The notes under the pieces: model-generated
What the model was told of the DNA's origin: nothing
The model's input: the letters and a program-made list of their open reading frames with translations, nothing else
Databases searched by the model: none
Part shown: positions 52,984 to 61,819 of the stretch, one piece after another
Layout of the letters: the number at the start of each line of letters is the position of its first letter
Position numbering within the stretch: position 1 is the first letter of the stretch
Made by a program: the position numbers and the translations under genes
Assembly (NCBI GenBank): GCA_009778595.1
Contig: WRJI01000004.1
Location: forward strand, 1-62,315
DNA: 62,315 nt
Direction of reading: 5' to 3'
DNA from: Peptococcaceae bacterium
Lineage (GTDB): Bacteria > Bacillota > Desulfitobacteriia > Desulfitobacteriales > Syntrophobotulaceae

Positions 52984-53480
52984 GGTGTGAACATGAGACG
53001 TTCAGGTCCCTTCTCCTCTCCAAAGAATTCGACGCCGTCTTGTTTGTAGCGGCGTAGGATGAATCGGGTGCTGGTGCTTTCGACCAGGTCGATGGGGGCC
53101 AGTTTGTCGGAGACGAATTGGGCGATTTCGTGCATGGTACGGCCTTCGATTATTAGGCAGAGGTCAGAGTTGCCTGAGAGCAGGTAGACGGAGCGGATCT
53201 CAGGGAAACGTTGTAAACGTTCGGCGATTTTATCATAGCCGTGGCCGCGCTGGGGGTTGATTTTGACGTCAATGAGGGCAGTGACCCTGTCTTCGCCGAG
53301 AAGTTCCCAGTTGATGAGGACGCTGTATTTGGCGATGATCTTTTCTTGTTCCCATTTTTTGATTTTTTTGATGATGTAGTCGACGGAGAGGCTGGTTTGA
53401 GCGGATAGTTCTTCCGGCGTCAGGCGGGTATCTTCGGAGAGGATCCGCAACAACCGACGGTCGTCTTCTGTTAGCAACAT
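52980..53480 (-). CDS. Lrp/AsnC-family transcriptional regulator
   Basis: A 166-residue regulator with an N-terminal winged helix-turn-helix (LRILSEDTRLTPEELSAQ, then VDYIIKKIKKWEQ) and a C-terminal RAM ligand domain (VTALIDVKINPQRGHGYDK and VYLLSGNSDLCLIIEG). Such proteins sense amino acids. The gene overlaps the aminotransferase gene by four bases, with which it forms a two-gene operon. The ATG has GGAGAAC upstream. Confidence 0.9.
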   Translation of the reverse strand: MLLTEDDRRLLRILSEDTRLTPEELSAQTSLSVDYIIKKIKKWEQEKIIAKYSVLINWELLGEDRVTALIDVKINPQRGHGYDKIAERLQRFPEIRSVYLLSGNSDLCLIIEGRTMHEIAQFVSDKLAPIDLVESTSTRFILRRYKQDGVEFFGEEKGPERLMFTP

Positions 53481-53646
53481 GACTGTTCTCCTTCTTTGGT
53501 GTTCAGCAATATGGAATCACGATTAAGACTTGATCACGAATAATAATCCCGATTAATAATATCATGACATAAGGCAATTGACAATTGAATATACAAATAC
53601 CATTTTATAGTTTATAATAGAATATATCCGGAGAAGGGGCAGAATT

Positions 53647-54114
53647 ATGGCGCACGCGATGCATATCGTTTTGGTTGAACCGGAGATACCCCAGAACACC
53701 GGAAACGTTGTTCGTTTGTGCAGTGCTTTGGGCGCGGTGCTTCATCTTGTTAAACCGTTAGGGTTTCGGTTGGAGGATAAGTACTTGAAGCGGGCGGGAT
53801 TGGATTATTGGCCTTTGGTTGAACTTATTATTCATGAAGATTTCGCCGCTTTTGAGGAAAAGGTTGTTTTGCCGAAGTTTTTGGCGACAACCAAAGGGGA
53901 CCGCCGGTTTGATGAGGTGCGCTATAACGAGGCGTGTTGTTTGCTTTTTGGTTCGGAAACCAAAGGGCTGTCTGAGGATGTGTTGCGTAAGTATCCAAAG
54001 ACTCAGTTCCGGTTACCGATGCGAAGGGATTGCCGGTGTCTCAATCTTTCGAACTCGGTGGCGGTTTCGGCTTATGAAGTGATGCGTCAGTGGGGTTACC
54101 CTAATTTGTTTTAG
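53647..54114 (+). CDS. trmL: tRNA (cytidine/uridine-34 2'-O)-methyltransferase
   Basis: TrmL of the SPOUT class methylates the ribose of the wobble base in tRNA-Leu. The 155-residue length fits. Motifs HIVLVEPEIPQNTGNVVRLC, LVKPLGF, LLFGSETKGLS and LNLSNSVAVSAYEV are those of the TrmL/YibK trefoil knot. The start ATG at 53647 follows GGAGAAGGGG. The tagO-like gene begins nine bases downstream and its ribosome binding site overlaps this stop, so both are in one operon. Confidence 0.93.
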   Translation: MAHAMHIVLVEPEIPQNTGNVVRLCSALGAVLHLVKPLGFRLEDKYLKRAGLDYWPLVELIIHEDFAAFEEKVVLPKFLATTKGDRRFDEVRYNEACCLLFGSETKGLSEDVLRKYPKTQFRLPMRRDCRCLNLSNSVAVSAYEVMRQWGYPNLF

Positions 54115-54122
54115 GAGGAGCT

Positions 54123-55352
54123 ATGGTGTACACAGTGTACATAATTCCATTTATTATTGCTCTCTTATGTTCGTGTATGGTTACGCCGGTTTCGATATGG
54201 CTGGCCAGGAAATGGGGCGTTCTGGATGAACCCGGGGATAGACGCGTTCATGTGAAGGCGGTGCCTCGTTTGGGTGGGGTGGCGATCTACGCTTCGTTTT
54301 GGGCTGTGATGTTCTTGGTGTGGGAATTGGGGTTGTTGCCGGATACGTTGCCGAACATGGCTTGGCCGCCTCAGATGATCTGGGGGTTGTTCTGGGGGAG
54401 TTCTCTGATCTTTTTGGTAGGCTTAGTTGATGATATCTGGGATATTCATCCTTTGATTAAGCTGGTTTTGCAAACTGTAGCAGCCTGTGTTCCGTTGTTT
54501 TTTGGGTTGGAGTTGTCTTCTGTGACGTTGCCGTTCCTGGGAGAAGTGGTGTTGGGCAACTGGGGTTCAATTCTGGCTGTGGTCTGGATTGTGCTTATTG
54601 TGAATACCGTCAATATTACCGATGGGTTGGATGGGTTGGCTTCGGGGATCTGTATTATTGCGTCTGTGATTCTGGCTTGGTCGGCGTTGACGATTGAACA
54701 GAATATTGCGGCTCAAGCGCTGATTGTTTTAGCGGCGGCCGCACTGGGATTTTTGTTTTTTAATTATCATCCGGCTAAGGTTTTCATGGGGGACAGCGGC
54801 AGTATGTTCTTAGGATATATTCTGGGGGCGATGTCGATTTTGGGGACGTTGAAAACACCGGTTGTGTTGGGGCTTGTTTTTCCGCTGTTGGTTCTGGGGG
54901 TTCCTTTCGTTGATATTCTGTTTGCGGTGGTGCGCCGAAAATGGCAGGGGACCCCTATTATGAAGGCTGACAGGGGACATCTGCATCATCGTCTTATGGA
55001 CAGCGGGTTGTCCCACGCTCAGGCTGTTTGGACGATGTATCTGATCAGTTTAGGGTTCGGGATGATGGCTATCTGCCTCAATTATGGGATGTGGTGGGTT
55101 GCGGTGGTGTTGCTTGTTCTGAACAGTTTTGTTATTGTCCGGATTATGTTGAGGCAGTTTCCCTCTCGGGTAGGGGCGTTAGGGGTATTGGCAAGGATTT
55201 GGCATAAACCGGATTTGGTTGACGACAAACGTTTGGGCCGGACTGGAGCGCAACGTTATAAAGAGCTTGAGGAGTTGGGCGAAGAACAGGAGAGGTTACG
55301 TGATGAGAGTCTGAGTGATGAGCGGGAAAGATCACGTGAAGAGAGGGAATGA
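54123..55352 (+). CDS. tagO: UDP-GlcNAc:undecaprenyl-phosphate GlcNAc-1-phosphate transferase
   Basis: A 409-residue integral membrane protein of the MraY/WecA/TagO family that starts teichoic-acid or other wall polymer synthesis on the lipid carrier. The DRRVH motif and GGVAIY near the N-terminus, the LVDDIWDIHP motif, NITDGLDGLASG, and VFMGDSGSMFLG are clear, as is RRKWQGTPIMKADRGHLHHRL in the C-terminal half. The charged C-terminal tail (Glu/Arg/Ser-rich) is encoded by the first degenerate unit of a 38-base minisatellite that continues after the gene. Ribosome binding site AGGAGG overlaps the trmL stop. Confidence 0.93.
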   Translation: MVYTVYIIPFIIALLCSCMVTPVSIWLARKWGVLDEPGDRRVHVKAVPRLGGVAIYASFWAVMFLVWELGLLPDTLPNMAWPPQMIWGLFWGSSLIFLVGLVDDIWDIHPLIKLVLQTVAACVPLFFGLELSSVTLPFLGEVVLGNWGSILAVVWIVLIVNTVNITDGLDGLASGICIIASVILAWSALTIEQNIAAQALIVLAAAALGFLFFNYHPAKVFMGDSGSMFLGYILGAMSILGTLKTPVVLGLVFPLLVLGVPFVDILFAVVRRKWQGTPIMKADRGHLHHRLMDSGLSHAQAVWTMYLISLGFGMMAICLNYGMWWVAVVLLVLNSFVIVRIMLRQFPSRVGALGVLARIWHKPDLVDDKRLGRTGAQRYKELEELGEEQERLRDESLSDERERSREERE

Positions 55353-55498
55353 GTGATGAGAGGGAGAAGTCGTGTGAAGAGAGGGAATGAGCGATGAGAG
55401 GGAGAAGTCGTGTGAAGAGAGGGAATGAGCGATGAGAGGGAGAAGTCGTGTGAAGAGAGGGAATGAGCGATGAGAGGGAGAGGTCGTGTGAAGAGAGG
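55309..55498 (+). repeat. 38-bp minisatellite at the end of tagO
   Basis: Five units of 38 bases, beginning at about 55309, 55347, 55385, 55423 and 55461. The first, degenerate one codes for the end of TagO; the next four are nearly identical. Thirty-eight is not a multiple of three, so changes in unit number alter the reading frame. Confidence 0.9.
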
Positions 55499-55526
55499 AT
55501 GAATAGGCTGACAGGAGGGCTGCGAG

Positions 55527-55814
55527 ATGGATCAAACCAAAATCGATCGCATTAATGCTTTAGCCGGAAAAGCCCGGTCAGAGGGGTTGACGGTTGAGGA
55601 GACAGAGGAACAGAAGAGGTTGCGTTCGGAGTATGTGGCTGCTTTTCGCAATAATCTGGAGGCTATGCTTGAGCAGACTTATCTTATGGATGAGGAGGGA
55701 AACAAAACAAAATTAGGGAAGGGAAACCATCAGGTTGACGAAGACCGGCGTTGTGCAGAAGGGAGCGCTTTATCAGACAGCGGGGGTCCGTGTTCGGGGT
55801 CCTGTGATTCGTGA
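55527..55814 (+). CDS. DUF896 family protein (YnzC type)
   Basis: A 95-residue small protein of the DUF896 family. The family pattern is clear in the first 60 residues: KIDRINALAGKARSEGLTVE, EQKRLRSEYV and FRNNLEAML. The remaining 30 residues are poor in structure and not conserved. Its function is unknown; YnzC is linked to SOS-controlled genes in Bacillus. GGAGGGCTGCGAG precedes the ATG. Confidence 0.85.
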   Translation: MDQTKIDRINALAGKARSEGLTVEETEEQKRLRSEYVAAFRNNLEAMLEQTYLMDEEGNKTKLGKGNHQVDEDRRCAEGSALSDSGGPCSGSCDS

Positions 55815-55916
55815 CCAGAGAGGCTTTACATCTCTCGGTTTTTCGACTAGAATCAGTACGAGATGGTTGGATGATTTTTTGTTTTGACTTATACTCTTTT
55901 TTTTGGAGGATGCGAG

Positions 55917-57404
55917 ATGCCGGAAGCGATTAAGAATAAGAATATACAGATCTTTTTTGTGTTTTTTGGGATTGTGATTCTGGGATGGACTTTGCCGGCG
56001 TTTGCGGGGTCTACCGTCGGTGGGATTACCGATGTCGGGTTCAGGGTGCTGGCAATTTTCCTAGGGGTTTCTTATGCCTGGAGTAAGACGAATGATATCT
56101 GGCCGAGTTTGCTCTGTTTTTTCTTGTTGATGTTTGCCGGGGCACAGAATGCTAATGATATGTTGACGGATTTTTTAGTTGTTGAGGTTACGATTTTTCT
56201 GATTTTCCTTTTTGTGTTCCTTAAGTTCCTGGAGGAACGTGAAGTGGGGCAGTATTTGGCTGCCTGGATGTTGAAGAAAAGGATTTTGCGGGGAAGACCT
56301 TGGTTTTTCTTGTTTGTATTTTTCCTTGCGGCTTTCCTGGTATCGTCTTTGATTAATATTTTTGTGGGGATCTATTTAATGTGGGGTATTGGGACGAGTA
56401 TCTCCAGAACACTTGGGTTCAAGCCTTACGATAAGTTCCCGACGTTGTTGGCTCTGGGTGTGAGCATTATGGGGGCTATGAGTCTGAGTACGATGCCTTG
56501 GGGAAACAATTCCATGGTGATGTTATCGCTTCTGACGGGAAGCAGCTTTTTTAACAGATCTCCGGATCTCGGGCGGTTCTTCTTGATGACGATTCCTCTT
56601 GGTCTCATTGTCATTATCGTTATGCTGTTGACCTATAAGATCTTGTTCCGTCTTGATGTGAGAAGGTTGAAGAAGCTGGGGCCGGATTTTATTAATCTTG
56701 ATGATTGTGTTATGACGGCAGGAAAAGCGGTTGGGTTGTTATCGCTGCTGGCTTTCTTCGTCATGATGTTGTTGCCGGAGTTTTGGCCAAATATTTTTAC
56801 GGCCCCCGGATTTATTCAATCTTTTGGCTATATGACAAAGATCGGGAAGCTTGTGATTCTGTTTGTCATTCTTTCTTTGATCAGGGTGAAAAGACAACCG
56901 ATTTTTAACTTCAGTCAATTGGCTGCCCGTGGAGTTGTTTGGGGTGTTGTCGGGATATATTTGGTGGCGCTTCCTCTTGCGAATTCTCTGGTCAGCCCGG
57001 TGTCTGGTATTGGCAGTTTTCTCGACGGTTATGTGGCGCCCATGTTCCAGGGGTTCCCTGTGTTGGTCATTCTTATGATTATTGGTTTTGCGACTGTGTT
57101 GTTGACGAATTTCACAGCGAGTATCCCTGTCGGTATGATGATGATCCCTATTGCGATCAGCATGCTGGACGGTTCGAAACTGGCTCAGGATCAGATCGCT
57201 TTCCTTATTATAGTGCTGTGCTCCTTTGGTTGGATTACAGCCGGGTCGTCGCCGGCCGGCATGGTTATGCATGCCAATAAGGATTGGTTGAGGACAAAAG
57301 AGGTTGTTATTTATAGCATTCCGATTTTGATTATTGTTACGATTGTGACGGTTTTGTACAATTATTACGTTTTGGGGTTGGTTTATCCGTTGATTGGCGG
57401 ATGA
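55917..57404 (+). CDS. DASS/SLC13-type membrane transporter
   Basis: A 495-residue protein with about 11 membrane segments. Patterns such as LVSSLINIFVGIYLMWGIG, SLSTMPWGNNSMVMLSLL and FTASIPVGMMMIPIAISML (each only partly quoted as typical of the superfamily) point to the divalent anion:Na+ symporter class, which carries dicarboxylates, sulfate or phosphate. The substrate cannot be told. GGAGG before ATG 55917 fixes the start; the frame is open 11 codons upstream. It precedes spoIVA but is probably a separate transcript, with about 220 bases between. Confidence 0.8.
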   Translation: MPEAIKNKNIQIFFVFFGIVILGWTLPAFAGSTVGGITDVGFRVLAIFLGVSYAWSKTNDIWPSLLCFFLLMFAGAQNANDMLTDFLVVEVTIFLIFLFVFLKFLEEREVGQYLAAWMLKKRILRGRPWFFLFVFFLAAFLVSSLINIFVGIYLMWGIGTSISRTLGFKPYDKFPTLLALGVSIMGAMSLSTMPWGNNSMVMLSLLTGSSFFNRSPDLGRFFLMTIPLGLIVIIVMLLTYKILFRLDVRRLKKLGPDFINLDDCVMTAGKAVGLLSLLAFFVMMLLPEFWPNIFTAPGFIQSFGYMTKIGKLVILFVILSLIRVKRQPIFNFSQLAARGVVWGVVGIYLVALPLANSLVSPVSGIGSFLDGYVAPMFQGFPVLVILMIIGFATVLLTNFTASIPVGMMMIPIAISMLDGSKLAQDQIAFLIIVLCSFGWITAGSSPAGMVMHANKDWLRTKEVVIYSIPILIIVTIVTVLYNYYVLGLVYPLIGG

Positions 57405-57628
57405 CGGATTTGTCATAACATGAACGGGTTTCGTCCGGTGTTGGCCAGGGAGGGGCTTGTGGGTGAAACCTGTTTGTGTATACATATCGTATTCATATCG
57501 TTATATATTTTCTTGCCCTCAACAGACATAAATTGCTAATCAAGCCCGTATAGATATAATGCTTGAGATGCTAGTCCAATGTTTGATCTGATGAAGTCAT
57601 TCGATTCGGGAAATTAGGAGGGAAGGGA

Positions 57629-59113
57629 ATGCAAAGTTATGACATTTTCAGCGATATAGCTGAAAGGACGGGGGGGGACATCTATTTTGGCGTGGTTGGC
57701 CCGGTGAGATCCGGGAAATCAACCTTCATCAAGCGGTTCATGGAGTTGCTTGTGTTGCCGAACATCGAGAACGTTTTTGAGAAAGAGAGAGCGCGGGATG
57801 AGTTGCCCCAGAGTGGAGCAGGGAAGCGTATCACCACAACGGAACCGAAGTTCATTCCTTCTGAAGCTGTGGAGATTATTCTGAAGGATACGCTTCGCAT
57901 GAATGTCCGTTTGGTGGATTGTGTGGGATATGGCGTGGAAGGCGCTTTGGGGTTCGAGGGTGAGGATAGTGATGAGTCGAGGATGATTCATACCCCTTGG
58001 AGCGATGAGCCCATGCCATTCCAAGACGCGGCGGAAATGGGAACCCGTAAGGTTATCAATGATCATTCCACGTTAGGGATCGTGGTGACCACTGATGGAT
58101 CGATTTCTGAGATTCCGCGGGAATCTTATGTTGACGCTGAGTCCCGTGTGATTGCCGAGTTGAAGGATATGGGCAAACCGTTCATTGTCTTGATGAATAC
58201 GACCCGTCCTTTTGCGGAGACCACGTTGGAGCTATGCCGGTCCCTTGTTATTGAGTATGGTGTTCCGGTTATTCCAATGGATTGTATGGAAATGACCAGC
58301 AATGATATTTCTCAATTCCTCGAAGAGTTGCTCTATGAGTTTCCTGTGACAGAAGTGAACATAGAGCTGCCGAAGTGGGTTGAGGAGCTCGATCTGAGTC
58401 ATCCTGTCCGCAGTGGTTTTGAGGAATCTATCAATAACGCCGTGAGCCAGATCAAGCGAATCCGCGATATTGATTATTCTTTGGAGACATTGGCGGAATG
58501 TCCTTTCGCTGATGAGGTGTTTCTGGTGGAAACGGATCTTGGAACCGGGTGCTCGGAAATTCGCGTGACAGCTCAGAAGGAATTGTTCAAAAAGGTTATG
58601 GAAGAAATGACCGGGATGGAGATCGAAGGGGACCATACGTTGCTGCGGCTGATTCTTGACTACAGCAAAGCGAAGAAGGAATGGGATAAGTTGTCCCAAG
58701 CCTTTGAAGAAGTCAAGGAAAACGGGTATGGTGTGGTGACGCCTCAGATCGAGGAGATGCTTTTGGAAGAGCCTGAGCTGGTCAGGTCCGGCGGTCATTA
58801 TGGGATTAAACTGAAAGCCAGTGCGCCGTCTCTGCATATTTTGCGAGCTGATGTGACCACGGAGATTACGCCTCTGATCGGGACAGAGAAACAGGCGGAG
58901 GAATTGGTTAAGTATATCCTTGACGGGTTTGAGTCTGATCCGAAGAAGGTTTGGGAGTCAAATATCTTCGGCAAGTCGCTGCATGATCTCGTGCGGGAGG
59001 GGATCCAGACCAAACTCTACAAGATGCCGGATAATGTCCAGTCGAAACTTCAGGACACCTTGCAGCGCATTGTCAATGATGGAAACGGAGGTTTGATCTG
59101 TATCATTATTTGA
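57629..59113 (+). CDS. spoIVA: Stage IV sporulation protein A
   Basis: SpoIVA is the ATPase that builds the basement layer of the spore coat around the forespore. The 494-residue length is normal. The N-terminus (YDIFSDIAERTGGDIYFGVV) and Walker A GPVRSGKST with the conserved TTEPKF segment are diagnostic, and the C-terminus ends in GGLICIII. AGGAGGGAAGGG precedes the ATG. A perfect hairpin terminator with 25-bp arms follows. No clear SigE box could be fixed upstream. Confidence 0.97.
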   Translation: MQSYDIFSDIAERTGGDIYFGVVGPVRSGKSTFIKRFMELLVLPNIENVFEKERARDELPQSGAGKRITTTEPKFIPSEAVEIILKDTLRMNVRLVDCVGYGVEGALGFEGEDSDESRMIHTPWSDEPMPFQDAAEMGTRKVINDHSTLGIVVTTDGSISEIPRESYVDAESRVIAELKDMGKPFIVLMNTTRPFAETTLELCRSLVIEYGVPVIPMDCMEMTSNDISQFLEELLYEFPVTEVNIELPKWVEELDLSHPVRSGFEESINNAVSQIKRIRDIDYSLETLAECPFADEVFLVETDLGTGCSEIRVTAQKELFKKVMEEMTGMEIEGDHTLLRLILDYSKAKKEWDKLSQAFEEVKENGYGVVTPQIEEMLLEEPELVRSGGHYGIKLKASAPSLHILRADVTTEITPLIGTEKQAEELVKYILDGFESDPKKVWESNIFGKSLHDLVREGIQTKLYKMPDNVQSKLQDTLQRIVNDGNGGLICIII

Positions 59114-59150
59114 CGGGCATGTGGGAAGCGCGTCTTGACGTGAAGGGAAA

Positions 59151-59206
59151 CCAAAAAGGGCCCCGCACAAATATTTGTTTAAATATTTGTGCGGGGCCCT
59201 TTTTGG
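59151..59206 (+). terminator. Perfect 25-bp hairpin after spoIVA
   Basis: Two perfect 25-base arms separated by six bases. The A5 and T5 tracts at the ends make it a strong bidirectional terminator. Confidence 0.9.
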
Positions 59207-59441
59207 GGACACAAAGCCAAGCTGACAATCGCCAACCGCGACACAGAGGGTTATTGCTTCAAGTTAGAGGTTGACCTCGATAAATGCAAAGGGCTTTTCA
59301 TGGGGTACATATATCAACTCCATGTTTTCGATGGGATAATATTCCAGAACGAACCCCTTGACAACCGCGGACCAATAATGTAATTTATAAATATATGAAT
59401 TACTAAATCATTGAACGACATAAGGAGTTTTGAATATGAAA
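59207..59441. other. Gap with possible coding debris
   Basis: A 65-codon frame from within the terminator (to 59383) has plausible composition, but no start signal and no recognised family. I treat it as possible debris. Confidence 0.3.
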
Positions 59442-59620
59442 TTATAACCGGGATGAGCTCGTGCCGGAATTCATGGAAGAGTCTGCCGATCTTATACAAA
59501 TGCAGGTGGGAGATCCGTTCGTTTGAGGATCAACCTGACGAAAGCGCTGAGGCGTGTAGGAAGGGAGGGCGTATACTTGGAATCCCGCGGCTCTACGAGA
59601 CCGGGGCACTATGGTTGACG
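59442..59620 (+). pseudogene. Duplicated 3' end of a lipoprotein gene plus start of the next gene
   Basis: This 179-base stretch matches 60880-61058 over its full length with scattered changes. It carries the end of the lipoprotein (YNRDELV, then ESADLIQMQV and the stop) and the beginning of an overlapping downstream gene, whose ATG is lost here. It has no 5' part. Both copies stop matching at the same point, just after TTGACG. Confidence 0.85.
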
Positions 59621-59666
59621 AGACACAGATTGCAGCAACGAAATTATCTAAATGGAGGAAGGGTTC

Positions 59667-60086
59667 ATGAAAAAGAAGAGTGTTCTGTTTCTGTTATTGG
59701 TTATAGTTCTCACAATGTCGGTTGCGACCCCGGCATTTGCAGCCAGACTGGAATTCAAGACGGGTTATAATATCAATACTGGAAGAACGATTGTTACAGT
59801 GGTTGATTCATATTATGATCGGGTCGGTTATAATATCTTTGGCAGTCTGGCGAAGCCAAGCCAGACAGTGGGAGTCGTTCAGAAAGTGCTCGTGCTTGCC
59901 AATGACCCCCCGGGACCTATTGACGGCAGTTATGGGAATCAGACAATAAAGGCCCTTAAAGCCTATCAAAACTGGCGAGGGTTAACGCCTGACGCTATCG
60001 TCGGTCCTCTGACATGGGCGGAACTGGATAAAACCTATAAACTTAAGGGTTCCCCCAATTTATATATCTATTTTCCTTACAAATAA
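59667..60086 (+). CDS. Secreted peptidoglycan-binding-domain protein
   Basis: A 139-residue exported protein. The signal peptide runs to about residue 24 (VATPAFAA). The rest includes a PG_binding_1-type domain: VGVVQKVLVLAN, then GPIDGSYGNQTIKALKAYQ and WRGLTPDAIVGPLTWAEL. Such domains attach enzymes or effectors to the cell wall; no enzyme domain is joined here. GGAGGAAGG before ATG 59667 sets the start. Confidence 0.85.
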   Translation: MKKKSVLFLLLVIVLTMSVATPAFAARLEFKTGYNINTGRTIVTVVDSYYDRVGYNIFGSLAKPSQTVGVVQKVLVLANDPPGPIDGSYGNQTIKALKAYQNWRGLTPDAIVGPLTWAELDKTYKLKGSPNLYIYFPYK

Positions 60087-60267
60087 TGCGAATGGCCCTC
60101 TTACCAGCAAGAGAGAAAAAGCATTATAGGCGGGAAGGCACCCCTTTCAGTAAAGTGGGGCTTGAAAGGCTGGGGCGCAAAGCGCCCCTCCTGTCCCATC
60201 CTATCCCATGGTCCCCATTGGAGCATCTTCCCAATATTGATCTCTTGACAGCCATAAAGAGACCTAA

Positions 60268-60365
60268 CGCGGTCTTCGACTGCAAGTATCCAGTATTCAG
60301 TATTCAGGATTCAGAATGTGGATTTTCTTGTTTTTTATTGATGTTGTTGCAACCTAAGCGACTAT
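60268..60365 (-). repeat. Dispersed TTAG element, copy 15 (n=4, 98 bp)
   Basis: CTAA at 60264-60267; the other end reads CTAT at 60362-60365. The hairpin GCGGTC-TTC-GACTGC has one wobble pair. GTTGCAAC-type other end. Confidence 0.95.
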
Positions 60366-60421
60366 TGTTGTCTTGCTGAAAAAATTTCATAGTTGTGAAA
60401 CGATAATAAGGAGTCTTAACG

Positions 60422-60964
60422 ATGAAACACAAATGGATAATAATACTTTTCGTGCTATGTCTCATTCCGGCCCTTTCAGCCTGCGACCCGCCTGCCACCG
60501 GAAACGAAGGTTCCGCCGAAACAGGCGTTGCCGCTGTTGCTGACACCGCCGCCTATGAAGCCCTGATTGAGACGGGGTATATAGATCTGGGCAAAGATCG
60601 TTTTCCTCCCCTCGCCAAGGTGGCTCCCGGGTGGGAGCCAATTGATTTTGATGTCTTCGACGGTGTGCCGGGAGAGATCATAGCCGGCGTATACTACGCC
60701 ATCGAACCGGGTGGCCAGGCTCAGGCAGCCCATGACGCGGAGCTGTATTTCCGGCACTTGCTGGAAGAAGAAGGTTTTGAGAAAGTCAGGCCCGGTGCTG
60801 TGGTAGTAGACGAATACACTGTCTATTACCTCCGGAAAGATTCTGCTGACGCGGGCATGGCTGTCTTCATGCGTATTTATTATAACCGGGATGAGCTCGT
60901 GCTGGACTTCATGAAAAAGTCCGCCGATCTTATACAAATGCAGGTGGAAGATCTGTATGTTTGA
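60422..60964 (+). CDS. Lipoprotein of unknown function
   Basis: A 180-residue protein with a type II signal peptide ending in the lipobox LSAC near residue 21. The outer part is Ala/Glu-rich and then well structured, with no known domain; the C-terminal YNRDELVLDFMKKSADLIQ is duplicated at 59.4 kb. AAGGAG before ATG 60422 is a good ribosome binding site. The stop overlaps a short downstream frame by eight bases, indicating a lost partner gene. Confidence 0.8.
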   Translation: MKHKWIIILFVLCLIPALSACDPPATGNEGSAETGVAAVADTAAYEALIETGYIDLGKDRFPPLAKVAPGWEPIDFDVFDGVPGEIIAGVYYAIEPGGQAQAAHDAELYFRHLLEEEGFEKVRPGAVVVDEYTVYYLRKDSADAGMAVFMRIYYNRDELVLDFMKKSADLIQMQVEDLYV

Positions 60965-61082
60965 GGATCAACCTGACGAAAGCGCCGAGGCGTACAAGAA
61001 GGAGGAGCGCGTCCGTGGAATCCCGCGACTCAGCAAGTTCGGGGCACTATGGTTGACGTCTGGTGGCGGCATCAAAGCGTGA
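60957..61082 (+). pseudogene. Truncated gene coupled to the lipoprotein gene
   Basis: ATG 60957 overlaps the lipoprotein stop. The 41-residue product begins MFEDQPDESAEAYKKEERV and reaches [13 protein letters not shown], which looks like the start of a membrane protein, before hitting sequence from another gene and stopping. Its duplicated counterpart breaks at the same base. Confidence 0.6.
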
Positions 61083-61362
61083 AGGACGTATTGCCACGGA
61101 AGGTGTTATGGCTTCGTATATTTATGGCGGCGGCCGCATCGGCGTTTTGCTGGAAGTAAATTGTGAGACGGATTTTGTTTCCCGGGGGGAGGAGTTCCGT
61201 GAGTTTGTTCAGGATGTCGCGTTGCAAATCACGGCTCAGAATCCCCTCTATGTCAGACGTGAAGATGTGCCGGAAGACTTAAGGAAATGTAGAGAAATCT
61301 GCTCAATGTTTGGAGAATTGCCCTCGTTGCCCGCGAAAGGACGAATGTATGAATCACTTTAG
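61063..61362 (+). pseudogene. tsf: Fragment of elongation factor Ts gene
   Basis: About 75 codons match EF-Ts: [37 protein letters not shown] and [14 protein letters not shown]-Ts loads GTP onto EF-Tu; here both the N-terminal UBA-like part and the C-terminal half are absent, and after VPED the sequence no longer fits the family. It joins the lipoprotein duplication and cannot make a working factor; a full tsf gene must exist elsewhere. Confidence 0.85.
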
Positions 61363-61819
61363 TGAGCGGTAGTTTAGCTTCATTGGATAATCGCAGAGAT
61401 TGACAATGATCACTTATTGATGTAAGATTTTTACATAGGCTACCTAAAACGCGACATATTCAATAGAAGCCCCTGAGATGACCCAGACTTGATCGACCAA
61501 TCTCATCAATATGTCCAGCTTACTGATGCCATTGTACATTTACACCAATGATAATAAAGGCGCAGAAAGGTTGTCTTGTCTCGTGCCGAAACGCGTCTAG
61601 GTTTTAACGAAATATTTATGGAAGAAGGAGGGTCCCTCATGAGCTGCAAAGTGGAGGGGGCCTAACCAATCAAATTTTTGCTAATGGCGAGTATCGAACG
61701 GTTACATCTGATGAGAAACTGGCCTACAAGGGGGGTAGCGAGAACCCTCGGAGTAAAGCCATCTACTGATGTTGTATAGTGGAATTCTTATCACTGTTTG
61801 GAGGGAATGAGAGGTCAAT
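61363..61819. other. Gap without a recognised gene
   Basis: No supported gene in about 450 bases. A tiny frame with a good ribosome binding site (AAGGAGGG before ATG near 61640, eight codons) is probably decayed sequence. Confidence 0.4.

Noticed and set aside
57405-57628. SigE promoter of spoIVA
   Set aside because: AT-rich hexamers exist, but I could not fix a pair with correct spacing.
1681-60320. Heptamer tracts as a CRISPR array
   Set aside because: Units are 7 bases without spacers and lie within the dispersed element; no cas genes are present.
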